From JAWXCE01 sp033764775 (GTDB taxonomy: Bacteria > Pseudomonadota > Alphaproteobacteria > Rhizobiales > Rhodomicrobiaceae), in NCBI GenBank assembly GCA_033764775.1, contig JANRIQ010000023.1, forward strand, positions 62,001 through 126,000: a stretch of 64,000 nt of DNA. The letters are read 5' to 3'. Positions 29,168 through 37,720 of the stretch are shown one piece after another. Position 1 is the stretch's first letter. Each line of letters begins with the position of its first letter. Made by a program: the position numbers and the translations under genes. The notes under the pieces were generated by a model, which was given only the letters and a program-made list of their open reading frames with translations, was not told where the DNA came from and ran no database searches.

Positions 29168-29784
29168 TCGGGCGCCTGCGCGGGCTGGTGGACGGCGTCG
29201 GCGCGGATTTCGTCATCCTTGATGTCGGCGGCGTCGGTTACGAGGTCGCCTGCGGCCCGCGCACTCTCGCGCAATTGCCCGCCCACGGCGAAATGGTCAC
29301 GCTCGCCATTGAGACGCATGTGCGCGAGGATGCGATTAAACTGTACGGCTTCGCCAATGAGGCCGAGCGCGCGTGGTTCCGGCTGCTGCAGAGCGTGCAG
29401 GGGGTCGGCGCGAAGGTGGCGCTGTCGATCATCGGCGCTGTGGAGGTGAATGAACTCGCCAACGCCATCGCGCTGCAAGATAAGACGGCGATCACGCGGG
29501 CGCCGGGCGTCGGCCCGAAGGTGGCGCTCCGCATCGTGACGGAGCTGAAAGACAAGGCGCCGTCGCTGCTCTCGGCCTCCATCGGCGCGGCCGTGGCTTC
29601 GGGCGTGCGCACGGTCGCGGCGCCTATCGCATCCCCCGCCGCCGACGCGATCTCCGCGCTCGTCAATCTGGGCTACGCCCCCGCGCAGGCGAACGCCGCC
29701 GTCGCCACAGTGCTGGCGAAGGCGGGCGACGCCGCAACCGCTGAGGCTTTGATCCGTTTGGGCCTCAAAGAGTTATCGCGCTAG
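29164..29784 (+). CDS. ruvA: Holliday-junction DNA-binding protein RuvA
   Basis: RuvA binds four-way junctions and loads RuvB. The 206-residue protein begins MIGRLRGLVDGVGADFVILD, has the helix-hairpin-helix motifs LLQSVQGVGAKVALSI and ITRAPGVGPKVALRI and a C-terminal RuvB-binding domain (DAISALVNLGYAPAQANAAV). RuvB normally follows. Here the next gene, 8 bases downstream, is a potassium channel, so ruvB must be elsewhere. Confidence 0.96.
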   Translation: MIGRLRGLVDGVGADFVILDVGGVGYEVACGPRTLAQLPAHGEMVTLAIETHVREDAIKLYGFANEAERAWFRLLQSVQGVGAKVALSIIGAVEVNELANAIALQDKTAITRAPGVGPKVALRIVTELKDKAPSLLSASIGAAVASGVRTVAAPIASPAADAISALVNLGYAPAQANAAVATVLAKAGDAATAEALIRLGLKELSR

Positions 29785-29792
29785 GAAAATTT

Positions 29793-30581
29793 ATGGTTCC
29801 CATTCCGAACGAAACGCTGCGCCACCGCGTCGAGCGGCTGTATTACGGCAGCGGCGAGACCGCGCGCGTCTTTCGCATCGCCATGCTCGTGTTCGAGGTG
29901 GCCGTGATCGGTTTTTTCATCGCGGCGACGTTCCTGCGCGGCGCGCCCTGGCTGCACGCGGTTGAGATCGCCATCGGCGCGCTGCTGATCGTGGATTTGG
30001 CCGCGCGGCTCTGGATCGCGGACAGTAAGGGGCATTTTTTCAGCCAGGTCGCGACCTGGGCGGATATCGCGGTCATCGCCTCGCTGTTCGCGCCGCTGTT
30101 CACCGACAGCCTCGTGTTCCTCCGCGCGCTGCGGGCTGTGAGGCTGTTCCGCTCCTATCAAGTCGTTCGGGAGCTGCGCGAGAATTTCGCCTTTTTCGAG
30201 CGCAACCGCGACGCCATCGAGGCGGGGCTGAACCTCTCCGTGTTCTTGTTCGTCATGTCGGCGATCGTCTACGTCTCGGCGGCGCCAGGGCACCCGAAAA
30301 TCCTTAATTTCCTGGACGCGATGTATTTCACGCTCTCGACGCTGACGACGACCGGTTTCGGCGACATCGTGCTTGAGGGCTGGTGGGGCCGCGTGCTCTC
30401 AATCGCCATCATGATTTTCGGCGTGGGGCTGTTCCTGCGGCTGGTGCAGACGCTGTTCCGGCCCAGCAAGGTGCGGCACGAATGCCCGACCTGCAACCTG
30501 CTGCGGCATGAGGTGGACGCGGTGCATTGCAAACGTTGCGGCACGCTGCTTCACCTGCGCTCTGACGGCGACGAAACCTAG
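29793..30581 (+). CDS. Voltage-gated-type potassium channel with zinc-ribbon tail
   Basis: This inner-membrane protein of 262 residues has six helices. A short S4-like segment carries Arg at every third position (Arg111, 114, 117, 120 in RALRAVRLFRSYQ). The pore loop contains the K+ selectivity filter (TLTTTGFGDI, residues 183-192), followed by the inner helix LSIAIMIFGVGLFL. The C-terminus has a CxxC...CxxC zinc ribbon (Cys231, 234, 246, 249), unusual for a channel of this size. It begins 8 bases after ruvA and ends overlapping the phyR stop convergently (30578-30581). Confidence 0.85.
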   Translation: MVPIPNETLRHRVERLYYGSGETARVFRIAMLVFEVAVIGFFIAATFLRGAPWLHAVEIAIGALLIVDLAARLWIADSKGHFFSQVATWADIAVIASLFAPLFTDSLVFLRALRAVRLFRSYQVVRELRENFAFFERNRDAIEAGLNLSVFLFVMSAIVYVSAAPGHPKILNFLDAMYFTLSTLTTTGFGDIVLEGWWGRVLSIAIMIFGVGLFLRLVQTLFRPSKVRHECPTCNLLRHEVDAVHCKRCGTLLHLRSDGDET

Positions 30582-31378
30582 CCTTCCAAATCGGTGGCGA
30601 CGGGCTTCGCGTTGAAGAACAACGCCTGGCTGATGACCGCCTTCACCGTCTCGGAGCTGAACGGCTTCGGGATGAGGAACGCCGGCTCCACGCCCTCGCC
30701 GGTCAGCAGCATCTCCGGATGCGCGGTGATGAAGACGACCGGCGCGTCGATGCGGCCCAAAATCTCGTTTACCGCGTCAACGCCGGACGAGCCATCCTCA
30801 AGCTGGATGTCGGAGAGGATGAGGTCGGGCCGCTCGTGCGACGCAAGCTGCACCGCTTGGCGATGCGTTGTCGCGACCCCTGTCACGCCGTGGCGCAGCG
30901 CCTCCACCAGGCCCCTCAGATGCTCGGCGATGATCGGCTCGTCCTCGATGATCATGATGCGCGCCGGCGGAATTTGCAGCGCGATCTCGCGGTCGGCGTC
31001 GGCGATGAGATTGGCGACGGTGTCGATGTCGGTCTCGAGAATTTGCGCGATCTCCTCGGCCTCGAAACCCTCGATCGAAAGCAGGATGAACGCCTGGCGC
31101 GGCCGCGGCGTGATCGTCTGCAGCGAATGCACCAGTTCGATCTCTTCGAAGTCGAAATCGGGGAATTCGTTCGTGCCGACCGAATTCCAGATTTTGAGGA
31201 AGATGCGGTACAGGCCGATGCGGGGCGGCACGTCATCGGGGAACTGCGAGGGGTCCGCCAAGATGGTCTCCAGCGCCGACGTCACGTAAGCGTCGCCGCT
31301 TTTTTGCGAGCCGGACAAAGCGCGCGCGAAGCGGCGCAGGTAAGGCACATCGGGCGCGAGTTTGTCGGAGAGCGACAT
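30578..31378 (-). CDS. phyR: General stress response regulator PhyR
   Basis: PhyR is the anti-anti-sigma switch of the alphaproteobacterial general stress response. When phosphorylated it sequesters NepR and frees the sigma factor EcfG. From the ATG at 31378 (266 residues) it has the N-terminal sigma-factor-like domain (residues 1 to about 125, with LRRFARALSGSQKSGDAYV and RQAFILLSIEGF). The C-terminal receiver domain has the phospho-acceptor Asp in LILSDIQLEDGSSG and the Lys in FLIPKPFSSE. NepR and EcfG genes are not visible in this window. The divergent neighbours are a histidine kinase, a response regulator and a hybrid kinase. Confidence 0.93.
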   Translation of the reverse strand: MSLSDKLAPDVPYLRRFARALSGSQKSGDAYVTSALETILADPSQFPDDVPPRIGLYRIFLKIWNSVGTNEFPDFDFEEIELVHSLQTITPRPRQAFILLSIEGFEAEEIAQILETDIDTVANLIADADREIALQIPPARIMIIEDEPIIAEHLRGLVEALRHGVTGVATTHRQAVQLASHERPDLILSDIQLEDGSSGVDAVNEILGRIDAPVVFITAHPEMLLTGEGVEPAFLIPKPFSSETVKAVISQALFFNAKPVATDLEG

Positions 31379-31556
31379 GGGAGTTTCCCTTGCTTGATGC
31401 AGTGCGACGTTAAACAAATCGCCGCGTCTTCCTTGCATTTAAACCATAGGCGCAGGAAAAATGGGAAGCCTTTTAGGCGCTTGGCGCGTGAGAATCCGCT
31501 GCGGACTTAATCTAGGTTAATGCGGCGCAACGATCGACCGTGTACGGGAGTCGCCT

Positions 31557-33101
31557 TTGAGCAATTTTGCGAAAGATTTTATCCACCTCATGCAAAGCGC
31601 AGCTCCGGCTTTCAAAAACATGACACAGACGGCGGGCTTTGGCTTTCGTCGCACGCCGCTGGAGCTGCAGCTTCTGCTCGCCGCTTTGTTCATGCTCGCG
31701 TGTCTTATGGCGGCGTCGTTCTGGCTTTCGCAACGGAACACCGCCGAACGTGAGGAGCGGCTTGTCGTGCGCAATCACGTCGAGCGTCTCACCATGCTTG
31801 AGGCGTATGTGCGCGCCTCCGAAAGCGGGCAGCGGGGATATCTGCTCACGGGCGACAAGGCCTTTCGCGCCGCCTATGACGAGAATTTTGGCCAGGTGCG
31901 ACCGCTGCTCGATCTGATCGGCGCGCCCTTCGGTGAAACGCCGGAGGCGAAGCTGCTGCTTGATGTGCGCCGGCAAATCGACGCCAAAATGCAGGAACTG
32001 GCCGATACCGTTCGCGTTTATGAAGCCGGCCAGCGGGAGGAGGCGATGGCGCTGGTGCGGTCGGGTCAGGGTCTGCGCACCATGACGGCGGTCGAGACGG
32101 GCATTCGCAACCTGCGCGCCGAGATGCAACGCCGCCTCTATGAAAACCAACGCACGACCGAAGGGCTGGAGACCGCGCTGTTCTATCTCAACCTTTTCGG
32201 CGCGGTGCTGATCGTGGCGTCGGCGTCCTCGGCCTCATACCTGCTATGGCGCTCGAATTTGCGCCTGGAGGCGGCGCAGCAGGAGTTGGAGCTGAGCAAC
32301 GACAATCTCGAGCAAATCGTCCAAGAGCGCACCCGCAGCCTGCAGGAGGCGAACGAAGAAATCCAGCGATTCGCCTATATCGTGAGCCACGACCTGCGCT
32401 CGCCGCTCGTCAACATCATGGGGTTCACGACGGAGCTTGAAACGCTGAGCAAAGACCTATTCCCTTCGATCGACGGCGACGCGCCCGACGTCGTGAAGCC
32501 GGATCAAACGCGCTTGCGGGAGGATTTCGAGGAGGCGCTCGGCTTCATCAAAAGCTCGATTGGCAAAATGGACAGGCTCATCGGCGCCATTCTAAAAATC
32601 TCGCGAGAAGGCGCGCGGCCGATCCGCCCCGAGACGATCGATATGGATCAACTCGTCGCCGGCATCGCCGCCTCCATGCAGCACCAGACGCAGGCGCTGG
32701 GGGCGAGCATCGAGGTCGGGCCTTTGCCCATGGTGCAAAGCGACCGCCTGGCGCTGGAGCAGATTTTCTCCAACCTCCTGGACAATGCGCTGAAATTTCT
32801 GCGCCCCGATCAGCCCGGCGCGATCAAGGTGGCGGCGCGCAAGATCGGCAAGCGCGTGGAGTTTCAGGTGTCGGACAACGGCCGTGGCATCGCGCCGGGG
32901 GACAAAACGCGCATTTTTGAACTTTTCCGCCGCGCGGGTGCGCAGGACCGCCCAGGCGAAGGGCTTGGCCTGGCCGCCGTGCTCACCCTTGTGAGGCGGT
33001 TGGGCGGAACCATACGGGTCGAATCGGACATTGACGCTGGAGCGACATTCTACATTACAATTCCCCAGACATGGAGCGACCAGACCAAATGGACGATGTG
33101 A
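31557..33101 (+). CDS. Membrane histidine kinase with CHASE3 sensor domain
   Basis: The 514-residue protein uses a TTG start with GGGAG seven bases upstream. The first helix (about residues 36-58) leads to a periplasmic CHASE3 domain (about 60-205, with the typical ESGQRGYLLTGDKAFRAAY). A second helix (about 206-228), a coiled linker, the H-box RFAYIVSHDLRSPLVN and a HATPase domain (NLLDNALKFL, SDNGRGIAP, GEGLGLAAV) follow. It is divergent from phyR and overlaps the following response-regulator gene (TGATG), so it likely signals through that regulator and perhaps to PhyR. Confidence 0.92.
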   Translation: MSNFAKDFIHLMQSAAPAFKNMTQTAGFGFRRTPLELQLLLAALFMLACLMAASFWLSQRNTAEREERLVVRNHVERLTMLEAYVRASESGQRGYLLTGDKAFRAAYDENFGQVRPLLDLIGAPFGETPEAKLLLDVRRQIDAKMQELADTVRVYEAGQREEAMALVRSGQGLRTMTAVETGIRNLRAEMQRRLYENQRTTEGLETALFYLNLFGAVLIVASASSASYLLWRSNLRLEAAQQELELSNDNLEQIVQERTRSLQEANEEIQRFAYIVSHDLRSPLVNIMGFTTELETLSKDLFPSIDGDAPDVVKPDQTRLREDFEEALGFIKSSIGKMDRLIGAILKISREGARPIRPETIDMDQLVAGIAASMQHQTQALGASIEVGPLPMVQSDRLALEQIFSNLLDNALKFLRPDQPGAIKVAARKIGKRVEFQVSDNGRGIAPGDKTRIFELFRRAGAQDRPGEGLGLAAVLTLVRRLGGTIRVESDIDAGATFYITIPQTWSDQTKWTM

Positions 33102-33541
33102 TGAACAAAACCGTTAAAATCGTGATGGTGGAGGACGACGACGGGCACGCGCGTCTGATCGAGAAGAACATCCGCCGCGCGGGCGTTAGCAACGAGATCG
33201 TGCATCTGCCGGATGGCGGCTCCGCCCTGAACTTCTTTTTCAAGACCATGGGGAAGGCCAACGAGAAGCGCTCGTCGCCGATCCTGGTGCTGCTCGACCT
33301 CAATCTGCCAGACATGACCGGCGTCGAGGTGCTGCAACGCCTGAAGGCCGACGACGAACTGAAAACCGCGCCGGTGATCGTTCTCACCACCACGGACGAT
33401 AAGGCCGAGATCCAGAGATGCTATGATCTCGGGTGCAACGTGTACGTGACAAAGCCGGTTGACTATGATAATTTTGCCAATGCAATTAGACAGTTAGGCT
33501 TATTTTTTGCGGTTATTCAGGTTCCCGAAACGCCCATATGA
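33101..33541 (+). CDS. Single-domain response regulator
   Basis: A receiver-only protein of 146 residues of the Rcp1 type. It has the acidic pocket in VMVEDDDGHARLIEKNI, the phospho-acceptor Asp in VLLDLNLPDMTGVEVL and the Lys in VYVTKPVDYDNF. The ATG at 33101 overlaps the stop of the kinase gene; in-frame starts at 33071 and 33089 are possible. It has no output domain and so would pass phosphate on. Its stop overlaps the next gene by four bases (ATGA). Confidence 0.9.
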   Translation: MNKTVKIVMVEDDDGHARLIEKNIRRAGVSNEIVHLPDGGSALNFFFKTMGKANEKRSSPILVLLDLNLPDMTGVEVLQRLKADDELKTAPVIVLTTTDDKAEIQRCYDLGCNVYVTKPVDYDNFANAIRQLGLFFAVIQVPETPI

Positions 33542-34635
33542 GCGAAAGCCGGCGGCACATCCTCATCATTGACGACGATCTGGCGTTTTGCCGTCTCGTT
33601 AGCCGAAATCTAGAACGCGCGGCGTACGCGGTCGAAGCGGCGCATGATTGTAAGACCGGCATGCGCCGGCTTTCGGAGGCGGCGTTCGATCTGGTCATTC
33701 TCGATCACCACCTCCCCGACAAGGACGGCATCGAGGCGCTCGTCGAACTCAAGGCGATGGAGAAGTCGCCTCCTGTCATCTATCTCACCGGTTCGGACGA
33801 CAGCCGAGTGGCGGTCAGCGCCCTCAAGGCCGGCGCCTCCGACTATGTCACAAAGGACGTGCACGGCGATTTCCTCGTGCTCCTCAACGCGGCGATCGGG
33901 TCGGCGCTCATGGCCGCATACCTGCAGCGCGCCAAGGAGGCGGCGGAGGCGGCCATCGTTGAGGCGCGCGACCGCTACAAAGCTCTCGCCGACGAACGCG
34001 CGCTGTTGCTGAAAGAGGTCAATCACCGCGTGGGCAACAGCCTGCAGCTCATCGCCTCGCTGTTGCACCTGCAAACCCGCGCGACCGAGAAAGACGAGGT
34101 GAAAGACGCGCTGTCGGAGGCCCACCGCCGCGTGATGGCTGTCGCACAGGTGCACCGCAGGCTCTACACCTCGGACAGCGTGCAGTCGGTGTCCCTGCGC
34201 GATTATCTGCAGGCGCTCACCCATGACATCCAGGGCGCCTCTGGCAACGAACACGCCGGCATCTCGATTTCGCTCGACGCGGACGATGTGTCGGTCGAGC
34301 CGGACCGGGCCGTGGCGCTCGGCATCATGGTGACCGAGCTTGTGCTCAACGCCATGAAGCATGCTTACCCCAGCGGCGACGGCCCTGTGCGAATCGCGCT
34401 GCGCCAGCGCGAGGACGGGGCGGTGGAGCTGAGCGTGTCGGATGACGGCGTTGGGCTGGATGCGTCGCCTTCGCCCACGGCGCGACCGGCCGCCCCATCG
34501 TCCGGCCTAGGCAAGACGATCATCCGCGCCATGGCGCAGAAGCTTTCGTCCGAGGTGACCTATGACCGCGCGGCGAGCGGCACGCGCGCTGTGTTGATCT
34601 TCTCGCCCGCGGCGCAGCATCCCGCCGCCGCCTGA
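33538..34635 (+). CDS. Receiver-HWE/HisKA_2-type hybrid histidine kinase
   Basis: The 365-residue protein has an N-terminal receiver domain (LIIDDDLAFCRLVSRNLE, Asp in LVILDHHLPDKDG, Lys near YVTKDVHG). A coiled linker, an H-box LLLKEVNHRVGNSLQLIAS and the catalytic domain of the HisKA_2/HWE class (LGIMVTELVLNAMKHAYP, SDDGVGLD, GLGKTIIRAMAQKL) follow. Kinases of this class are the usual activators of PhyR in alphaproteobacteria. It is coupled to the previous response regulator by an ATGA overlap. No transmembrane segment is seen, so it is cytoplasmic. Confidence 0.92.
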   Translation: MSESRRHILIIDDDLAFCRLVSRNLERAAYAVEAAHDCKTGMRRLSEAAFDLVILDHHLPDKDGIEALVELKAMEKSPPVIYLTGSDDSRVAVSALKAGASDYVTKDVHGDFLVLLNAAIGSALMAAYLQRAKEAAEAAIVEARDRYKALADERALLLKEVNHRVGNSLQLIASLLHLQTRATEKDEVKDALSEAHRRVMAVAQVHRRLYTSDSVQSVSLRDYLQALTHDIQGASGNEHAGISISLDADDVSVEPDRAVALGIMVTELVLNAMKHAYPSGDGPVRIALRQREDGAVELSVSDDGVGLDASPSPTARPAAPSSGLGKTIIRAMAQKLSSEVTYDRAASGTRAVLIFSPAAQHPAAA

Positions 34636-34723
34636 GCCGTTTCGGTTCATTTTTACTCAAAATTCATCTATTCTAATCTCCCGGAGCGTTTATTGGGCGG
34701 CAGCCGGCTTTGGGGGGCGAACG

Positions 34724-36349
34724 ATGCGCAGAGAGATCAAGGTCGCGTTTCAGGGCGGCGGCGCAAAACTCATCTCCCTCATCGCGGCGGCGCACGCCAT
34801 CGCCGATCTGGAGCGCAACGGCGAGTTGTTCGTCAAGGCCGTGTCCGGCTCATCCGCCGGGTCCATCGCGGCTTTCCTGCTGGCGGCCGAGGCGGATTTC
34901 GACAAGCTGCGCGATGCGCTCCGCCGCAAGGATCGCGACATCCGTCGGCATTTTCCGCCCTTGGGCGACCGTGAGGTGTATTTCCGCACGCTGCTGTTCA
35001 CGCTGTTCGGCAAACCCATTTACAGCGCGCGCAAATTCAACGCGCTAGTCAGCGACATCCTGAAACACATCGACATCGACCCAGAGAAGTCGCTGAAGGA
35101 TTATGTGAACGGCAAGCAGCTCCACATCATCTGGTCGGACATTTACGGGAGCAAGTCTGTCGAAGCAAAGCTGGACGAGGCGATCCTGAACGTGCTGCGC
35201 GCGTCCTGCGCGATCCCCATCGCCTTCGCCTCGCACAAGGAGCCGGACGCCGGGCAAAGCGCCGACGGCGGCGTGTTCGACAACCTGCCGACGGAGGTTC
35301 TGCTGGCCAACTCGGGGGACAGGGTGCCAGTTTTCGCGGTCGGGTTCAAAAAAGAGCAATTGCGGCCAGCGAAATCAGCCGTTGAGTATATTTATGCGAT
35401 CGCATCTTCGAGCGTTCAACACCGAGTTGATCAATCGCGCCGCCTCGTTGGAGAGGATATGACTCTAGACTTGCAAACCGAACTTACTATGATGGATTTT
35501 AATAAAATTGTTAGTATAGGCATAGATAAAGAGTATCGAAGGATAAAAGAGGATTCAAAGAATTTTTTTAAATCATGGCTTGGAGGATCGAAAAATTTTT
35601 CTGATCCATTTTCTCAGAGTAAGGGATTGTCTCCGTTATTTAGAATAAGAAAACATGAGCAATCCATACTTGAGCATGTAGAAAAAGTTGTAAATTCCAT
35701 ATTGTGTAAAAACATTTATATAAATATGAGGGTCGATGCAAATAGTCTGGCAAATTCAAATCAACCAGACGAAGTTACAATAGAGAAACTCGTTGATATT
35801 CCAAAGGACGGAATTTTATCTGCTATCTGGCAGCCTATGACAATCGGAGATGGGACTTTAGTTACAGTGGAATGTTTTGTTCATCTTAATGGCCCATCAG
35901 GACCAAAAATCGATTTTACAGATTTTCTTATTCATGACATGCCGATGTCTTTGAATGTGGGGTCTGAGTCTGCACTCCAGCGCAAGCCTGCAACAGTGAT
36001 TCTATTTGGTGGTGATCTGCGGGAACTTTCAGGAAAAAGGCTTTACATTCAAACGAAAGAACTCATATATGGTCTTATGAGTGGCTTGCGTGAAGTTGGG
36101 GTAGACTACCTCGCTTTACGCAGCACGTATTGGGATTCAGACTCCATGTCTTTGCAGTTAAACGTGCCAAAACAGTTTGGCCCTCTCGATGTGACTTGGA
36201 GTGTAGAAACGCAATTACCTAGCGTGCGTGAAGTTGTTCCCGGTATTTGCCCCCCAGACAGGGTGAGAGCAAACCAGTATTGTATGTTAGGTCATTCGTC
36301 AAATCTTAAGTCAGGCGACAAGATTAGGGGCGTCTTTATACGCGCGTAA
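34724..36349 (+). CDS. Patatin-like phospholipase with long AT-rich C-terminal part
   Basis: The N-terminal domain (about residues 1-215) is a complete patatin lipase. The oxyanion loop is QGGGAK (residues 10-14), the nucleophile Ser44 lies in GSSAG and the catalytic Asp181 in DGGVFDN. The remaining 320 residues match nothing I recognise. Base composition changes sharply near 35340-35460. Upstream the codons are GC-rich like the rest of the chromosome, and downstream they are AT-rich (for example NKIVSIGIDKEY and KNIYINMRVD). This suggests a chimeric or foreign gene. Patatin lipases occur as effectors in anti-phage systems such as CBASS, but no cyclase or other partner is beside it. The gene follows the kinase gene by 88 bases. 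Confidence 0.8.
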   Translation: MRREIKVAFQGGGAKLISLIAAAHAIADLERNGELFVKAVSGSSAGSIAAFLLAAEADFDKLRDALRRKDRDIRRHFPPLGDREVYFRTLLFTLFGKPIYSARKFNALVSDILKHIDIDPEKSLKDYVNGKQLHIIWSDIYGSKSVEAKLDEAILNVLRASCAIPIAFASHKEPDAGQSADGGVFDNLPTEVLLANSGDRVPVFAVGFKKEQLRPAKSAVEYIYAIASSSVQHRVDQSRRLVGEDMTLDLQTELTMMDFNKIVSIGIDKEYRRIKEDSKNFFKSWLGGSKNFSDPFSQSKGLSPLFRIRKHEQSILEHVEKVVNSILCKNIYINMRVDANSLANSNQPDEVTIEKLVDIPKDGILSAIWQPMTIGDGTLVTVECFVHLNGPSGPKIDFTDFLIHDMPMSLNVGSESALQRKPATVILFGGDLRELSGKRLYIQTKELIYGLMSGLREVGVDYLALRSTYWDSDSMSLQLNVPKQFGPLDVTWSVETQLPSVREVVPGICPPDRVRANQYCMLGHSSNLKSGDKIRGVFIRA

Positions 36350-36393
36350 ATCATAAATCTTGTCCCAGTAAATAATCAAGCAGGATAAAAGTA

Positions 36394-36522
36394 ATGGCGT
36401 CTGACGTCAACAAAAACGAATCGGTAAGGAACATTGCAATGCGCATAAATGGCGGCGAAGGTTTGGGCGCTTGTGTTTATTTGACAATAACCACATGTAA
36501 AAACCTGGGTTCAACGTGCTAG
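36394..36522 (+). CDS. Possible 42-residue protein downstream of patatin gene
   Basis: A short frame starts at ATG 36394 with AGGA 8 bases upstream and encodes 42 residues, with the C-terminal part GACVYLTITTCKNLGSTC. It is in the same AT-rich composition as the 3' part of the patatin gene, 44 bases downstream. Its stop overlaps the convergent htpX stop. It may be a small partner of the patatin or just a chance frame. I do not recognise it. Confidence 0.3.
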   Translation: MASDVNKNESVRNIAMRINGGEGLGACVYLTITTCKNLGSTC

Positions 36523-37409
36523 TTCCAAGGCCCGCGCTGGGACGCTACTGTTGCGGCTTGGCCCATCTCATCCGCAAGTCGAGCGAGCGCGGCGATCCGG
36601 TTTTCCGGGTTTGGGTGCGTTGAGAACAGGTTGTCCATCCGCTCGCCCGTCAACGGGTTCACAATGAACATATGCGCCGTCGCCGGGTTTTGCTCTGCGG
36701 CGAACATGGGCTGACGCCGAGCCGCGCCAGCAATTTTCCGCAACGCTGAGGCTAGCCACATTGGCCGCTGGCAGATCATCGCGCCAAGCTTATCCGCCTC
36801 ATACTCCCGCGACCGGCTAATCGCCATTTGAATGACAGCCGCCGCCAGCGGCGCCAGAATCACCATCGCCAAAAGCCCGATCACGCCGAACGGGCTGTTG
36901 TTCTCGCGGTTGCCGCCGCCGAACAAACCGCCGAACTGCGCGAGCATCGAGATCGCGCCGCCGATCGTCGCCGCGATCGACATGGTCAGAATGTCCCGGT
37001 TTTTAATATGCGCCAACTCGTGCGCCATCACGCCTGCGATTTCTTCCTTACTGAGGATGTCCAAAAGGCCCGTCGTCGCCGCCACCGCCGCGTTTTGCGG
37101 ATTGCGGCCCGTCGCGAACGCGTTCGGCTGATCCTCGTAAATGATGTAGGTCTTGGGCATCGGCAGATCGGCGTTGGCGGCGAGCTGCGCCACGATGTCA
37201 TAGTATTCCGGGGCGGTTTCGCGCGTCACCTCCTTCGCATTCGTCATGCGAAGCACCATTTTGTCGGAGTTGTAATAGGCGAAGAAATTCATAGCCACGG
37301 CGACGCCGAACGCGATCACCATGCCCTGCTGGCCGCCGATCATGAAGCCCACGGCCACGAACAATCCGGTGAGAGCGGCGAGAAGAACGAGAGTGCGGAA
37401 GTAATTCAT
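36519..37409 (-). CDS. htpX: Zinc metalloprotease HtpX
   Basis: HtpX is an inner-membrane M48 protease that degrades misfolded membrane proteins. The 296-residue protein has an N-terminal pair of helices, the active-site HELAH (residues 130-134) in GVMAHELAHIKNRDIL, two further helices (IGGAISMLAQFGGLF and VIGLLAMVILAPLAAAVIQM) and the third zinc ligand Glu in SREYEADKLGA. It is convergent with the AT-rich patatin region and divergent from the SDHAF4 gene. Confidence 0.95.
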   Translation of the reverse strand: MNYFRTLVLLAALTGLFVAVGFMIGGQQGMVIAFGVAVAMNFFAYYNSDKMVLRMTNAKEVTRETAPEYYDIVAQLAANADLPMPKTYIIYEDQPNAFATGRNPQNAAVAATTGLLDILSKEEIAGVMAHELAHIKNRDILTMSIAATIGGAISMLAQFGGLFGGGNRENNSPFGVIGLLAMVILAPLAAAVIQMAISRSREYEADKLGAMICQRPMWLASALRKIAGAARRQPMFAAEQNPATAHMFIVNPLTGERMDNLFSTHPNPENRIAALARLADEMGQAATVASQRGPWN

Positions 37410-37507
37410 GATGCTGGCCTCCGGCGCGGCGACTTGCCCCTATCCGGGTATATAATCGCGAAATCCGCGTATCAAGGGCGGCCGTGCCCGGCGAAGAGAG
37501 GATAGGC

Positions 37508-37720
37508 ATGAACCAGCACGACAAAACGAACGAAACCCCGCCCCCTGAGCGCAAACCGCTGACGCCAGCCGCCGAACGCGCGTTGGCCGAGGCCGAGGCG
37601 AGGCGCCAGGCGGAGGCGGGCGCGGCGTCGAACTCGCCTGTCGAACTTGGCGGCCGCAAAGGACCCGAACCGACGCGCTACGGCGATTGGGAAGTGAAAG
37701 GCGTGGCCTCGGATTTCTAG
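37508..37720 (+). CDS. SDHAF4-like (DUF1674) protein
   Basis: The 70-residue protein from the ATG at 37508 (GAGAGGATAGG upstream) ends in the family signature ELGGRKGPEPTRYGDWEVKG followed by VASDF. This family includes SDHAF4, which binds flavinylated succinate dehydrogenase flavoprotein and aids complex assembly. The N-terminal half is an Ala/Glu/Arg-rich helix. Its stop overlaps the convergent TadE-like gene by three bases. Confidence 0.9.
   Translation: MNQHDKTNETPPPERKPLTPAAERALAEAEARRQAEAGAASNSPVELGGRKGPEPTRYGDWEVKGVASDF

Noticed and set aside
31507..31520. TTAA-N6-TTAA pair upstream of the CHASE3 kinase gene
   Set aside because: Spacing is six, not seven, so it does not fit the CtrA consensus.
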